Source: Xiphias gladius
Lineage: Eukaryota; Chordata; Actinopteri; Istiophoriformes; Xiphiidae
DNA: 64,000 nucleotides
NCBI RefSeq assembly: GCF_016859285.1
Contig: NC_053404.1
Span: 16,507,105 to 16,571,104, forward strand
Direction: 5' to 3'
This document shows positions 1-12,600 of this stretch, one piece after another. The first letter of the stretch is position 1; each line of letters begins with the position of its first letter. The notes beneath the pieces were generated by a model that worked only from the letters and a program-made list of their open reading frames with translations, had not been told where the DNA came from and searched no databases. The position numbers and the translations under genes are program-made.

Positions 1-1594
1 ACATAGTCTTCACTGTACAGCAGTGATGCAGAATATATTCTGTGTTTCTTCCCAAACCTCATTAACTTTTGTTTTCTTAGCATCGTGACTGTAGAGTTTT
101 TTTTCCCGCAGAAGAGCATTTTTTTAAAAACTTTGCATCTGAAGCCAACCAAAAATGGAAAACAATTGTGTGTTTTATGCGCCGTGTAGCCATATAGTTC
201 GTGCCTCTATTTTAAGAAAAATTGAAAGAAGCGGGAGTCGCATTTGAATCGGTCAAAGTTGTTATCAGGATGCTGAGAACAGACTCTAAGACAGACACAA
301 AAAGACACAAAGAGGCAAAAACTAAATCAGACAAGGCATTAGAGGAAGAATGTAATGATGATGATGATGATGTGGTGATGATTTTGAGTGGAAAAGCTAA
401 AACTCTGATGAAATGATTAGGCTGTATGTTGAGGGACTTGATCACCTGTGAACACAACTCTGGTGGCTGTGGATGTTTGATGGTTGTGAGTCCTGCAGTG
501 AACCTTTGCGGACCAGTCGGTTTTGCAGTGAGGCTTTGGCGCCCCCTCCAGGATAAAACAAAATACTACTACTATTATTATTATCATCGTCACTGTCGGG
601 TGTGTCATGTCGCTAGATGGCAGTACGCACCACAGCTTTCAGTTTCTCATTTCACGCATCAACACCACAGAAGTAGTGTGCGTTAAAGGACACAGGAAAG
701 TGCACCCCAAAACAAATTTTTTTTTATTTTTTTTTTTGCACTTTTGCACAATTTAGTCCTCAAATACGTAAAATAATAACACAATACAAAAAATACAAAT
801 AAAAACAAAACATCTCATTTACATATTTAAAGTGTTAAGGCGTAAAGTGGACACTTAAGCAGGTACTGGAATAGGTCATTAATCAATGTTACGTTTCTTT
901 TATTAACATTTCCCAGGGAATTTTAGCGTTTTGGGCAAATTTCAAAATCCATGCAAGAGAAAAGAGACTGAAGGACATGCACTCTTCCTTTTGCAATAAT
1001 GGGTATGGTATTTACCCACGATTACAGTGAGATTTTGGCTGTGTCTTTTCTACCTGAGCTGGACAACGTTCAAATTATTAAGATTAAAAGAGCCGTGGAT
1101 GTGAAACCAAAGCATGAAGATGAAGAAAAGATGTTGTAAAAACACATTAATCGGACTGACACTAGGCCAATTTAAAGAGAAGTCTGGTTGCCCTGATTTC
1201 CATTCTATGGTGGCAGCAGCAATGTTTAAAGTTTATTTAATAATTTCATTACGCAGCGCCAGCAGACACACTGGAACTGCTATCTGTGTTCGTTTAAGGT
1301 GCATCTTAAAAGGGAAGTTGTGAAGAACAAAAAAAGCTAAATGCTTTTTAAATGAGTGTAATTGAAGTTGAACTTTAAAATGAACGTCAACCAAACATAA
1401 ACAAACAAACAAACTAATAAATAAATAAATACATTTAAGGTGGATTGTCCCTTTAAGAGTGGTGACGCGCAGTCGGTTAGCTAGCTTCCTCCGCAGCAGG
1501 GTGAGCTAACGGGCTGGTCGCTCTAATGCCACAAAAACATCAGTAGTCGTCTTTAAAGCGGGTTTTTTTGTGTTTTTTTAACTTTGAACTACTG
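1..1594. other. 5' flank of yae1, no gene seen
   Basis: No exon can be supported here. The stretch holds a short GAT/ATG-type microsatellite (about 346-372), T-rich and A-rich tracts near 717-800 and 1395-1435, and, just before yae1, a more GC-rich segment (about 1440-1560) that is the probable yae1 core promoter and 5' UTR. No TATA box was recognised. Confidence 0.5.
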
Positions 1595-3449
1595 ATGTCT
1601 TGGGTCAAAGTTGTGTCGGGCGGTGGTGAGGACGTCTTCGACGAGAAAGCGGACGACCTCAACCTCCTGAGTAAAGAGTGGACCTCCAACATGAAGAAAC
1701 GAGTCAGGGTAAAAGCTAATGTAGCGGACCACGCCGGAAATGTCTCGTTCTGAATGCTCCTATTTTTTCCTCCCAATGCTGAATTTAGCGTGTGAATAGC
1801 TGTAGTTACAACCAGCCCGTCGTCTCACGCTCGTAACCCTCTCAGTAATAATGTTAACAAGCGCTGTGTTTAGTGTGACAGTGTCTCCCCCTCGAACTGA
1901 TGGTGTGGGTGTTACGGACAGGATGGTTACGTAGACGGAGTCGATGCCGGGGAGGAGGCCTCGCTTCAGACCGGTTTCAACCAGGGGTTCCGGGAGGGAG
2001 CAGCTCAGACTGTGGCAGTGGGCCGCCTCAAAGGAATCGCAAGGTAAGCAATCGTATTATTCATCCCGTTGATCATTTATCATGTGATCAGGGCTAGGTA
2101 TCATTTGAAAATTTTCGATACTACACTACCAAAATTACCCTTTTTTCAGTACCTTACTTTGAAAAACGTGTTTTTCTACAGAGGCTTTTTGTCCTTTAAA
2201 AAAAAAAAAAAAAAAAAAAGTACGATATCTTTAAAGTTAAATGTTTTTTTTTAGAAAAAAAAAATTGCCTGAATAAAATATATAGTCTGAAATAGGAAAA
2301 CATTAAAATATAAATCAGATTTAAGAGTAAGTAAGGATTGTGGTGTGGTGATGCATAACTGACCATGAAAAGAAAATTTAAGAAACATCACTCAGTATGT
2401 CAATAAACTAAATCCAAAAACAACATCTCATATCGCAATACTGATATGTGTACAAGTCTCCTGAGTCAAACTGAGTCCTGTATTTATAACTAGAGGCAGA
2501 AAAATAGTTTTGAACTGCTCTTCTCTGAGCCGAAAACGAACCCATGTTGAACTTATCCTTCATGATGGGTGTTTTGCTCTCTAGCAGACTTTTAAATTTG
2601 TTTGCTGTTTTGAAACTGTCAATAAGATAAAGACTGGACAAGTGTCTTGCTTTAGGTCTGGACAGTTGTAGAGTTAATGAATATCAACAGCACGGGGTAT
2701 TATGTGATTGATTGATTTGATTGATTGATTGATTGATTTTCGATTTTTTTTTTTTTAAAATATGTAATCCATATTTGGGGAAAGGTAGCACGTGATTTCA
2801 TTGTTTTTGCTCAGCCTTTCCCTGTTTTTGAACTCCCTAAAAAGAACGTATATAAGCGATATTCTCCTGGAAAGATTTCAGCCTCTTTCTCGCACAGAAA
2901 CATCATGAGTCTCTTTTGTACTGACCATTATTGAAGTCTCTTTTCTATCCAGCAGATGCCATTCCCAGTCACTTCTCTGTGCCATTGTGTTTTACACTGT
3001 TGCCTCTTTGTGCCTCTCATCCCAGTGCTATATGGTGCTGGTGCCAGATTGAGCATCCAGAAAAACCCGTCCCAGATTCTGTGACTGAGCTCCTGCAGCA
3101 GGTTTCAGAGCATGAAGACAAAATCACAGATGGCATCAGGAAGGCTTTGGAGAATCCTCCTCCCAGTGTGAGCGACGTCTCTGAGAGCATGGAGGATCTG
3201 GAGGTGGAGCCGGCAGATCGGGGCTGTTGTGGAGAGCGATGTGAAGAGACGGACTGCTGCAAGAGAGGAGAAGAAATGGACCTGGACATTCCTCACCAGC
3301 CACAAAAGCACTGTTCAGGGTCCACCTACTGCTCCTCCAGCTCAGGTGAAGGTCTAAACCTCCTCCTGCAGCGCTGCGTGGATGTAGTGTCAGACCTCGG
3401 ACTGCCGCAGGAGCTGATCAGTCACATAGAGGGGCTGAAGAACATGTAG
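1595..3449 (+). CDS. yae1: YAE1 maturation factor of ABCE1 (Fe-S adaptor), 3 coding exons
   Basis: Coding exons are 1595-1708, 1922-2043 and 3026-3449, stop included, giving 219 aa (human YAE1 is about 226). Junctions read AGG|GTAAAA, CAG|GAT, AAG|GTAAGC and CCCAG|T, and the phases (0, then 2) agree. The protein starts MSWVKV and has the N-terminal acidic VFDEKADD segment and EWTSNM seen in human YAE1. Exon 2 carries the family's glycine-every-fourth-residue pattern (G40, G44, G48, G56, G60, G64: the deca-GX3 region), followed by VGRLKGIA. Exon 3 encodes the variable Cys/Glu-rich C-terminal half ending in a short helix (SDLGLPQELISHIEGL). Known role: with LTO1, YAE1 forms a cytosolic adaptor that brings the CIA machinery to ABCE1/Rli1 for Fe-S insertion. 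The start is the first Met matching the family N-terminus. Intron 2 holds a poly-A run and a TTGA microsatellite. Confidence 0.92.
2197..2219. repeat. Poly-A run in yae1 intron 2
   Basis: An uninterrupted A run of about 20 bases, with further T- and A-runs to about 2265. Simple sequence with no associated element recognised. Confidence 0.8.
2705..2738. repeat. TTGA microsatellite in yae1 intron 2
   Basis: Imperfect tandem TTGA/TGAT units lie about 290 bases upstream of the exon 3 acceptor and are followed by a T run. Confidence 0.8.
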
Positions 3450-3632
3450 TGACTGAAGACCAGGGACCAAAATCACAGCAGGTGTGAAGGAGAACGATAC
3501 TTGAATGGGCACATGAACTATGAAACAAAGCAGGTCTAAGTGTAAATTTCTTACACACTGCAATGAAGTACTTTTGATGTATATAAAGTAAAATATGATT
3601 TTTCAATCTTTAGTATTTTAAGAATGTTTGAA

Positions 3633-3638
3633 AATAAA
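3633..3638 (+). terminator. yae1 polyadenylation signal
   Basis: AATAAA lies 184 bases after the yae1 stop codon. A second AATAAA at about 3709-3714 could serve as an alternative. No other gene follows on this strand until otulin. Confidence 0.6.
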
Positions 3639-3639
3639 A

Positions 3640-5090
3640 AATGGATTTGTAATATTTAACTGCATTTCTGTTCTCACACTTATTTTGTTGCCCACCTAAA
3701 TGGAAAAAAATAAAGTTTATATTACCCCTTATTTATTATTGGTAATAGATATTTTCCATTGATTTGTTCTAATATCTATGAAATGTTTTGGCCTCATGCA
3801 AAGCATGTGTCCTTCCTTAAATTCATATAAACATATAAAACACATAGACAGTCGTTGGTATTACAGAGGTAGCTGGCGTGATAAGTGGATAGGGCCACCC
3901 ATAAAACAGGGAGCCGAGGTTAATGCCAAATTTTTTAAAAAGCTACCACAACACTGTGAATCAGTAACTTACTATCATGATGATGATTTGAGTTTTTAAC
4001 TGTGTAGCAAAAAAATTCCCAACCACTGAAGTGCCCATTTCTGTGATAATTTTTGTTGATTTGTTTTCTTGTGTCTTTTGTCCACAACTTAAGAATGTGG
4101 GCAAAGTTTCTTTCCTCTCTAATGTGCAAATACATTGTCATGTTATTTAATAATAATCATAACGGACATGTCTTTCTTTATAACTGTACTGTACTTATAT
4201 TTTAATGCAAAGCACATTCTTGCGGGGTAACCAACAAGGGTAACTTATAAATCTTCCTATTTAGTATTTATTACAGTATACAAACATTTTATAAATGGTT
4301 TATATCAAATTATAATGTAGTTTTAATGCAGCTATGAGGACATTTGGAGGGTTTATAAATGTAGTGTTTGTCAAAAATTATAACCTCTTCTATTAAGACG
4401 TATTATTACAACTGTGTTTTTTCATGTTGTCATTTATTATTTGTTTACACAGCAGCCTCCACTCATGAGTGCCAACAGGAGTTATAGTTGCTGACAAACA
4501 CATAAATAAACACTCATATCTGCTTACAACTCCATTAGTGTGTTTTAAATAATTTATTAAAAGTTTATATGCTGCTTATGAATTCTAAAAAGGGTGACCT
4601 AAAGTAACAAATTTAAACCACATAAAGGATACAAAAAATTCCTTGCCAATTTCCAGGCCAATAATATACCATATCTAAACTTTTTAGTGTTACAACTGAC
4701 CATTTCTATTATCAATTCATCTGTTTATTACTTTTTTAATTAAATGATTAATTGTTTAGTCTATAATATATCAGAAAATAGTAAAATATGGCCTCTACAA
4801 GTTCACAGAAACGTATTGAAATTGTTTTGTTTTGTCTGACCAGCAAATCCAAAGATATTCAATTTACAATCATATTAAAGGAGGGAACGCAGCAAATCAT
4901 TTGAGAAGCTGAAACTAGTACTTGTTTTTCATTTTTGCTTAATAAATGAAATCAATTTCTGTTTTGTCGATCGACTAACCGATTAACTGACTAATTGTTT
5001 CAGTTATAATACCGAAAATACACCGATCTCAAACAATCTGCCAAGGTGTATACTAGTTTCCGAGCAGCACTTGAACCTAACAAAACTCTC
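3640..5090. other. Intergenic yae1-otulin, repeat-bearing
   Basis: AT-rich spacer without a supported gene. Its distal third (about 4690-5010) is a copy of the dispersed TAATCGATTA-type repeat (family A). The small open frames in it lack splice signals or recognisable protein families. Confidence 0.5.
4690..5010 (+). repeat. Dispersed repeat family A, copy 1
   Basis: Shares with the other family A copies in this window the ordered landmarks TAGTCTATAAtAtaTCAGAAAATAG, TTTTGTCTGACCAGCAAATCC, AAAGATATTCAATTTAC, ATTTGAGAAGCTGAAAC, and a closing GATCGACTAACCGATTAACTGACTAATTGTTTCAG given here only as landmarks. It looks like a non-autonomous DNA-transposon (MITE-like) family common in teleost introns. 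The superfamily was not determined. Confidence 0.7.
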
Positions 5091-5104
5091 GGCGCACATG
5101 AGTA

Positions 5105-5112
5105 TGACGTCA
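5105..5112. promoter_or_regulatory. CRE (TGACGTCA), probable otulin promoter
   Basis: A perfect palindromic TGACGTCA (CREB/ATF site) lies 1.5 kb upstream of the otulin start codon. About 140 bases downstream is a good donor, AAAG|GTAACC (GT at 5255). A good acceptor, TTTAG|GTTTC (exon from 6414), precedes the coding start. The simplest reading is a non-coding first exon starting shortly after the CRE and ending at 5254. Confidence 0.5.
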
Positions 5113-6124
5113 TGCGCTCGGACAGATCTGTGACCCCAGCTGCTCTGGCTATGCTAAGGGTTCGTATCAGCAGATATTCCGTAGAAAACAGAGTAAATAC
5201 CCTCTTTTTATGAAATGTGCCGCATTGAACGATAATGGTGTAGTCTCAAGAAAGGTAACCATTGTGGCAGCGGTATTCCTCTTGAGCGGCGGTCACTCTT
5301 TACCAGCGCATGTTTGTGTTTTAAGTTCACCGCAGCTAGCTGGCTTTAGCTAGTTCAGCTAGTTTTCCAGCTAACCAAAAGTGAAACAGGAACAGGCGCT
5401 ATATGAGTGAAAGCTTGTGGAGATTGTCCCCAATAAAACTCAACCGAGGTATGTTTTTGTCATTACCAACGGTTAATACGGCGGTGACAGGTGAATGGGA
5501 AGTGTGAAATGTGCTGTTACTTCTTGTATTTACAATAAATGGGGTGTAGCCATGATTTAAAATCGTAGAAACAGGTCTTACACCAGATTCTGTGACCCGA
5601 AGAGGAATTTTAGCCATGTTGCGTCAGCAAAATCTTTTTAATCAAACATTATCACATGCTGTATTTGGACAGGAGTTATTGTGACCATATTGAATTTAGA
5701 TATAGAGAAAGAGTGACAAATTTCAATAGCCGTGATAGCACACATTTTTTGGGCACTGGTCTGTCTTTGGAGCACTAGTATCTCACCTATACAATATTAC
5801 AGTATTCGGTCTTTTTCAGTTCAGTTTTTCAGTACCAGAATCTCTGCAGTTCAAAAAAAACAGTCAAAAAATTTTGTGACAATACTTAAGTACAGAGAGA
5901 GAGGTGTTTTTTGGTAATGCCTAAATAGATAGTGTTAAAATAATATATAAAATAAAAAAAATATTGTCATAGCAGAGCAGAACAGATTCATTTTTTCATT
6001 TGTTGTTGTTTTGAGAAAAAATTATAAATTAACTTTTTGATGTTTGATTAAATGTGTCAGTCATTTTTTTTTCAGGTATTATTGGTATCTTCTTCTTCTC
6101 ATGTGTTGATTTCATTCTTTTCTT

Positions 6125-6340
6125 TGGTGTGCATCATTGTAAACTGAATGTCTTTGGGTTTTAGACTGTTGGTTGGTCCCAAAAAAAAAAAAAAAAAAGA
6201 CATTTGAAGATATCACTTTGGGTTGAGGGAAATCATCATAGGCATTTTTTCCTTATTATCTGACATTTTATTGACAGAACCACTAATACCTTAATCAAGA
6301 AAATAATTAGCAGGTTAATCAATAATAAGAAAACATCCTG
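6125..6340 (-). repeat. Dispersed repeat family A, copy 2 (inverted)
   Basis: The landmarks appear reverse-complemented: TTTGGGTTTTAGACTGTTGG, then GACATTTGAAGATATCACTT, then CTGACATTTTATTGACAGAAC and an AAAATAATTAGCAGGTTAATC end. A poly-A run at 6180-6198 interrupts it. It lies in the probable 5' UTR intron of otulin. Confidence 0.65.
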
Positions 6341-6603
6341 ACCAGGTCACGGTATTTTACACATTTAAGTGTTTTAATCATTCATTCAGTAATGTTGCAC
6401 TTTTTGTCTTTAGGTTTCAGCATTATTACCACATATAAACATGGTCACTTCCTGGATTTAGCAGCAGCTTGACCTTCTTCATCATGGACTCCTGAAATCT
6501 ACAGACTTCAGCGACTCATCAGGTCGCTTGTGGTTGTTTTGGACCAGAGGTCACCGTTCACCCTACAACCTGTCTGACTTCCCGAGCAAGAGGGCGCGAG
6601 CAG

Positions 6604-9600
6604 ATGGGGAACAGCTGCTGTCGCGCTGAGAGTCCCTGTGGCAGTGCAGAGGAAAGAAGTGGTTTACTGAAAGACAATGCAAAGGGCACAGTGCCCACAG
6701 GTGAAACAATTGTGGAGGGCACTTGTGGTCCTGATGGAGATAAGGACATGAGGTGAGATAACCGTTTCCTTTTTTGGAGTTTGGAGACATTTAACCTAAG
6801 CCATCTCTATTTTTTACTCTGTGGTTCAATACTGAAATGTTTATTAAGAAAGCATATAGGCTTGTCTTCTCTCTGTGGAAATAATGGATTTAAATGTTGG
6901 TCTTGACTCGGATAAAAAAAACATTTAATCTTTGCAGAAAGTAGACAAATGTGAAATGACAACATTACCTTTGAAGTTGTAACAGTTAATATGATAACTG
7001 TAAGATTTCCCCTTAAGTTTTGTGTAGGTTGTATTACGTTGCCAAATCACAGAATAACGTTCAGAGTACTGAGGTCATAAATGGGACTAGGGGACTTCCA
7101 GACGTTTGAAAGGGTTTCAGGGTGAGAAACCCTGAAGATACAGACAAGATCTTGAAAGATCTTTCTGCAAAATCCTGTTTGTGGTTACATATCTACTTGG
7201 GGTTCCTGGTTATTAAAAAAAAGGGGTTTTACTCATTACGTACTTTAAGGGTTTTAATTTAGGTAGGTGGAAGTGTGCTTTCATTTTATTATGCGACATT
7301 GCTCATCTTCTCTGTGTAATGCCACTCAGGAAAACACCTAATGAGGCCAATATAAAGATGGGGGAAAGGGCTGAGGCTGTGCAGGTGAAGCAGAGTCCTG
7401 AGAATGGAGAGTCAAAGGCCAATAAAACTCAGGAGAATGGACCCTTGAAGAAGGAAAGTATTCTGAAAGCAACACCTTCTCCCAAAACCCCTGAAATCCA
7501 AGAAAACTCCACCAGAGCACAAGGTGAAGATATGAGGGAACCTCCGAACGACTGTGGACCAACTGAACATCTGCAATGCACTTTAAAATCCCAGCAGAAA
7601 GCCCACACTGCAGCTGATTGGGAGGTTTTTACAGAAACAAATGTGGCATCGGAAGAAGAAAATCGACACTCTATGCAGGACAAAATCCCAGATGGCATCT
7701 CACTAACAGCCGAGGCAGTCTTCCCTGAAAAGGATTCCCATACTGAGACAACCACAAAAAAAGAGAACATTACAGTAAACACTTTTGACAAGGCTGTAAC
7801 CAAGACATCAGGGGAGTTTTCTCAAAATAATGAAGTGTTGTCAGTGCCAAACACTCAGCTGGACGCAGCAGCTTGTCGGGTGTTTTCCATCTCTGTGGTC
7901 AGTCAGGAGATCAACAAAGAAGGTCCGAGCTGGTAAGTCACATGATAAGACAAACTGTTAATGGAAAATTGAAAAGAAAGATCTAAAAAAAATAAAAGAC
8001 GTAGGAGCAGGAATAGGTTGAATTAAAGTATCTGTAGTCAGGACTGGCAAATTCCTATTGCATTGTTCTATTTTTAAATTTCTTGTGAATTATTACTAAA
8101 TTAACGATATACAGCCAGTTGCTTTTATCTGATTTGATTGATTCTTCGGTTTGGCTATAAAATGCAAGAAAATAGTTTTTAAAAAAATGCTTGTAATACT
8201 TTCCCACAGACCATAGTCACATCTTTAAATGTCTTGTTTTTTCTGACCTGCAGTCCAAAACTCAAAGCTAGTCAGTTTACTACTATCTGACAAAGAAATT
8301 CATCAAATCTTCATACTTGAGAAGTAACAATCAGCAAATATTTTACATTTTTGCTTAAAAAATATCTTAAACAGTATTTGATGATCAAAATAGCTACTGA
8401 TTATTTTTTTGTTGATCAGTTAATCGATTAACCGACTAATTGTTGCAGCTCTAGTCAAGACCTTCCCAAGCAGTTGCAAGATGATTAAAAGGACAGAAAA
8501 GCAGAAAAGAATTACTACACAAAAACAGGTTTATTTTTTCCGACTTTCCCTTGGTGTTTACTTCCATGTATTGAATCTTCTTAAAATAATTCAAATAAAA
8601 CAGTCAGAGAAGGGATAGTTACTTTTTCGTTGAACTGGTTGTCATCTATCAACATTTTGCAAACTGTGATGAAGTTCATATTGCTTCACTCTAAAAGGTC
8701 ACAAGCCAAAAACAACAGGAACCACTCAACTATAAAACACTGTCAAGTGATTTTTCATACTTCAAAAGAAATCATAGATTATTTATATAGTGGAAAAAAT
8801 GTCTTGTGGCTATACAGTATTTTTACCAGATGTCTGAGTCAGGTTGGCCAACATACAGTATATCATAGGCCCATGTTGCTGTTTTTTGTTTTGTTTATCT
8901 CAGTTTGCTGTACCAAGGTGACCATCTTTGTAAACATTATCCCATTTATATTTATGGTTTTATTAGTCCATCGAGGGCAGTGCTGCAAAATCAGCAAAGC
9001 ATGACTACTTTATGGCAGTACTGCATTTACAGGAGTTTAACTAACTTGATTTGTCTAGTATATAATACATTAGGGCAAAAACAGAAAATCCCATCTGATT
9101 AGTTTTATAAATTGTTTATCCGTTGAATTTCCAGAAAATGTACTGTCACAATACATATATATCAATATGTTGATACAAAAAAGAAATCTCTAATGAACTT
9201 TTTTTTGCTACTTCTACCTTTTTGCACTCAGTGGAATACATACATTTCTATGTTTGTCCATTATGCTTTGTCCAGTGCTGTGACAGAGGATTCAGACAAT
9301 GGGAGTTCTTCATGGTGCAAGCAGGCTGGTCCCGAAGACATAAGAAGCCATGATGTCTCCGAGTCTTCAGGAGTCAACCGCATTGGTGAGGAGCGAGACT
9401 CCACCAACTCTATCAGGGAGCCAGAAACCACAGCTCCGCCAGACGCCAGCAAAAGGTCAGTGGGTTCAGAGTTTGTGATATCAAAACAAGACACATGTTT
9501 ACATAGTGTCTGTGTACTTGTGTTTTTGATTGTGTCATTGTCACCACTAGGGGGCGTAGGGACACTACAGCTTGTGGTATTAGTAAAGTCACTGTCAGAC

Positions 9601-12600
9601 GTCCTCCTTTCTGTTTTGCATTGCATACCTCTATTCTTCTGGTCTTCATATCTTCTTATTTTCTTTTTCCTACAATATTTGTACAATTTAATGTGTGTTT
9701 CACAACAAAAATATAATTTAAGTGGCACATTTAGTGTAACTGTTATAAAATGAGTTTATATTAGGATAGTAAACTTTTGATTGTATATAAAGCAGGAAAA
9801 GTAACATAATGTGATACTTTCCAGCTCAAATTCCAGTCAGAATGCAAAACCAGATTCTCAGTGTTCCGCTACAAGCTCGAAGGAGGTGACTTCCTCAGAG
9901 AACATCGAACAGGATATTGGGAAGGAAATTATGCTGAAAATGCACGATAAAGATGGAGATGTTCCCAAAGCAAAGGAGGATGATGTGATGAAAGAGGAGG
10001 CAGAGAATGCGCTCACAGAGACCAACACTCAGGATGCTGAGATTCAGGAGGTAACTGGAAAAGAGGAGCAGCTGGCAGGCAGCACAGCCACTGATGTCAA
10101 TGTCGAAGTGGTAACTGTCACGGAGAAGGAAGACTCTGCTGAAGATGACCTGGGGAACAGGTTTGTAAAGATTATTTTTGGTTGTATTATAGTCTGGAAT
10201 TTAATTTCAACATCATCACACATCAGGCATTAGCCATTTTATCTGTTGAAAGATTGAGTCAGAGAGAATGTGATAATCCCTTTAATTCTATAAAAATTAT
10301 GTTTAGAACTGTGTGGTAATGTAGACTGTTAATCTTCAGCTTTGAAAGATTTCATATTTCATTCCCAGAGACATTGTTAAAAAAAGTGGATCTCTTATTG
10401 GTTGTAATTTCTGTGTGGGCAATACTGGTACACCACACAGTAACTACTAAGAATACACAGTTCCCTAGAGAGTGAAAGTGATAACTATACTATACTATAT
10501 ACTATAATTTACTTTGAATTTTAAGGATAAGGATAATGTTATATTTCTCTTTTTGTCATCAAGTCCCATGAAAAGACCAAAACCAAAAATGCAGTAGTCT
10601 GTCTGTTTGCCTTGAACTCCCTGTCTATGGCTCTCAGACCCAAGCCCAGTGGCTTCCACTAAATCCTTAACATGGGTCACATATGTATAGTTCCTTTTTT
10701 TTTTTTTTTTAATTTATGTCTCAAAGCAGCTGGGCACTGTAGTATTTAGCAAACGTTACTCAAAGAGGAGTAAATAGTAGTAGTAGTATTTGTCAGGGAC
10801 TATTTTCAGCTGCAGACTAATATACATTTGGTGCTCTGAGTTTTTACAGCACCAGGAATGGTGTATGGGGGATTGACTCAAATTAAGGTGCACGTGTTTA
10901 TAGTCATTTAAGAGCGTGCCAACCAGTGCAACTCTGCTGTGTCTTTAATAATTTTTGGAAGACAGTTGAGATCTATGGCACAGAGGAATAAGCTACATTC
11001 GGCTTTGTCTACACAGGAAATACCTGTTATTAATAAGAAAAATATAAAATGCTGTCAGCCTTCTCCTTTAAGTATTGAGCTAATAGAGTTCAGTCGCACA
11101 TGTGTTTCTCCCCCCCCCCTTTTAGTGAAGAAGACCTGTACAGAGGGGCTGAGGAGCTGCCAGTGTCACAAAATAATAAACCAGGACAACCGTCGGTGTT
11201 TGAAACTACATGTCAGTACCTCCAAATCACACATCTACTTTTGTTTCCTCATGTAGAATGTAGACAGTCCTTTTGTTTTGTCTGTCATATCCTCTTACTC
11301 TCTTCTTTCTTACTCAGTTTTAAAGGTAGAGGACAGATGCAGTTTGGCCCCAGCAGTGGATATTCTTTCTTACAGCGAGAGAGAGTGGAAAGGAAATACG
11401 GCCAAAAGTGCTCTCATTAGAAAGGTTGGTGCCTCTAGCTCTCGGAAGAAGGGTTTCAGATTAAAGCCAGTTGTGGTTTTTTGTTTTTTTCACATTAATA
11501 GCTAGTGGACTTCCTTTGGTCACCCCATGTGCTGCTGCAGGGTTATAAAGAGATTTCCCAGAGGTTTGGCAGCTTGAGACGAGTGAGGGGGGACAACTAC
11601 TGTGCACTCCGAGCCACGCTGTTCCAGGTGCTCTCCAACAGCACCCAGCTGCCTGCGTGGCTGCAGGAGGAGGACATTACTATGGTAAATGCTCACTTTT
11701 AAGAGATTGTATCAGTTGACCCTTGGTTAATGCTGCATTCACGCATTGTTGGCAGAATGAGGAGAACAAGAAAAACACTCCCTGTTCCAACTTGGCAGTG
11801 TTCATGGATTTTTCAAAGGTGGTTAGACCTAGTGCTAACCTTGTAGTCACACCAAATAAACAGCCTTAAATTAGCTTCTTTTTTTGTGAAACGTACTTGT
11901 AGCAGTTCGTTACCGAGCGAAAAACAGTCTATAGCTTCTATAAAATGAGCTGAATAAACTGTGTTATTGTTAAAACTTTTTTTATTTTTTATTTTGGTGT
12001 AAAGGACATCACAATATAAACTCTTTAAACAACAGCTTGACAGACCTGCCATACCCACCTACAGTTGCTCAGCTATGATTGGAGAGTTGCTGTTTGGGGG
12101 AGGTGTTTTGCTAACAGTTAATTACATTTAACTGTTTAAGCAAGGAAAAGATAACATGAAAACAAGCAAAGCAAAAAAACAAAACAAAAAAAAAAAATAT
12201 CCCAGAAGTCTGACTAACTTGTCTAACTAGCTTGTTTATCATTTGATAATCAGTGCTTCAGCTGCTGTTAATTCAGCTGACTTTACATCTTACCAATTTA
12301 ATTCTTTGTCCTTACAGATCCTGATGCAACTAGAGGCCCAGGAAGGTCTAATGAGTCAGTGGACATTTCCTGGAGAGTGCCTTCAGGGAGATGGGACAGG
12401 AGATGTCACCCAGCAGCTAAAAGGCTACATGGAGCTTCTCCAAAATAAGGTACTGGCTGCAGATCTGCTCACAAACGAGAGAAAGTATTTTAAAGACAGA
12501 GCGAACAAACCCCAGCACTATTTTTATGCCATCTGTGGACACTGAGGGTATTGATATTCATCCACAGGGATTTTGGTTGTGATTGCTACCATATGTTAAA

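Noticed and set aside
2931-3025. Upstream Met and open frame leading into yae1 exon 3
   Set aside because: The frame upstream of 3026 is intronic: a CCCAG acceptor at 3025 joins exon 2 in phase and restores the YAE1 family sequence, while the upstream residues match nothing in the family.
7429-7803. 124-codon open frame on the minus strand
   Set aside because: It is antisense to otulin exon 2, has no splice partners and no family resemblance.
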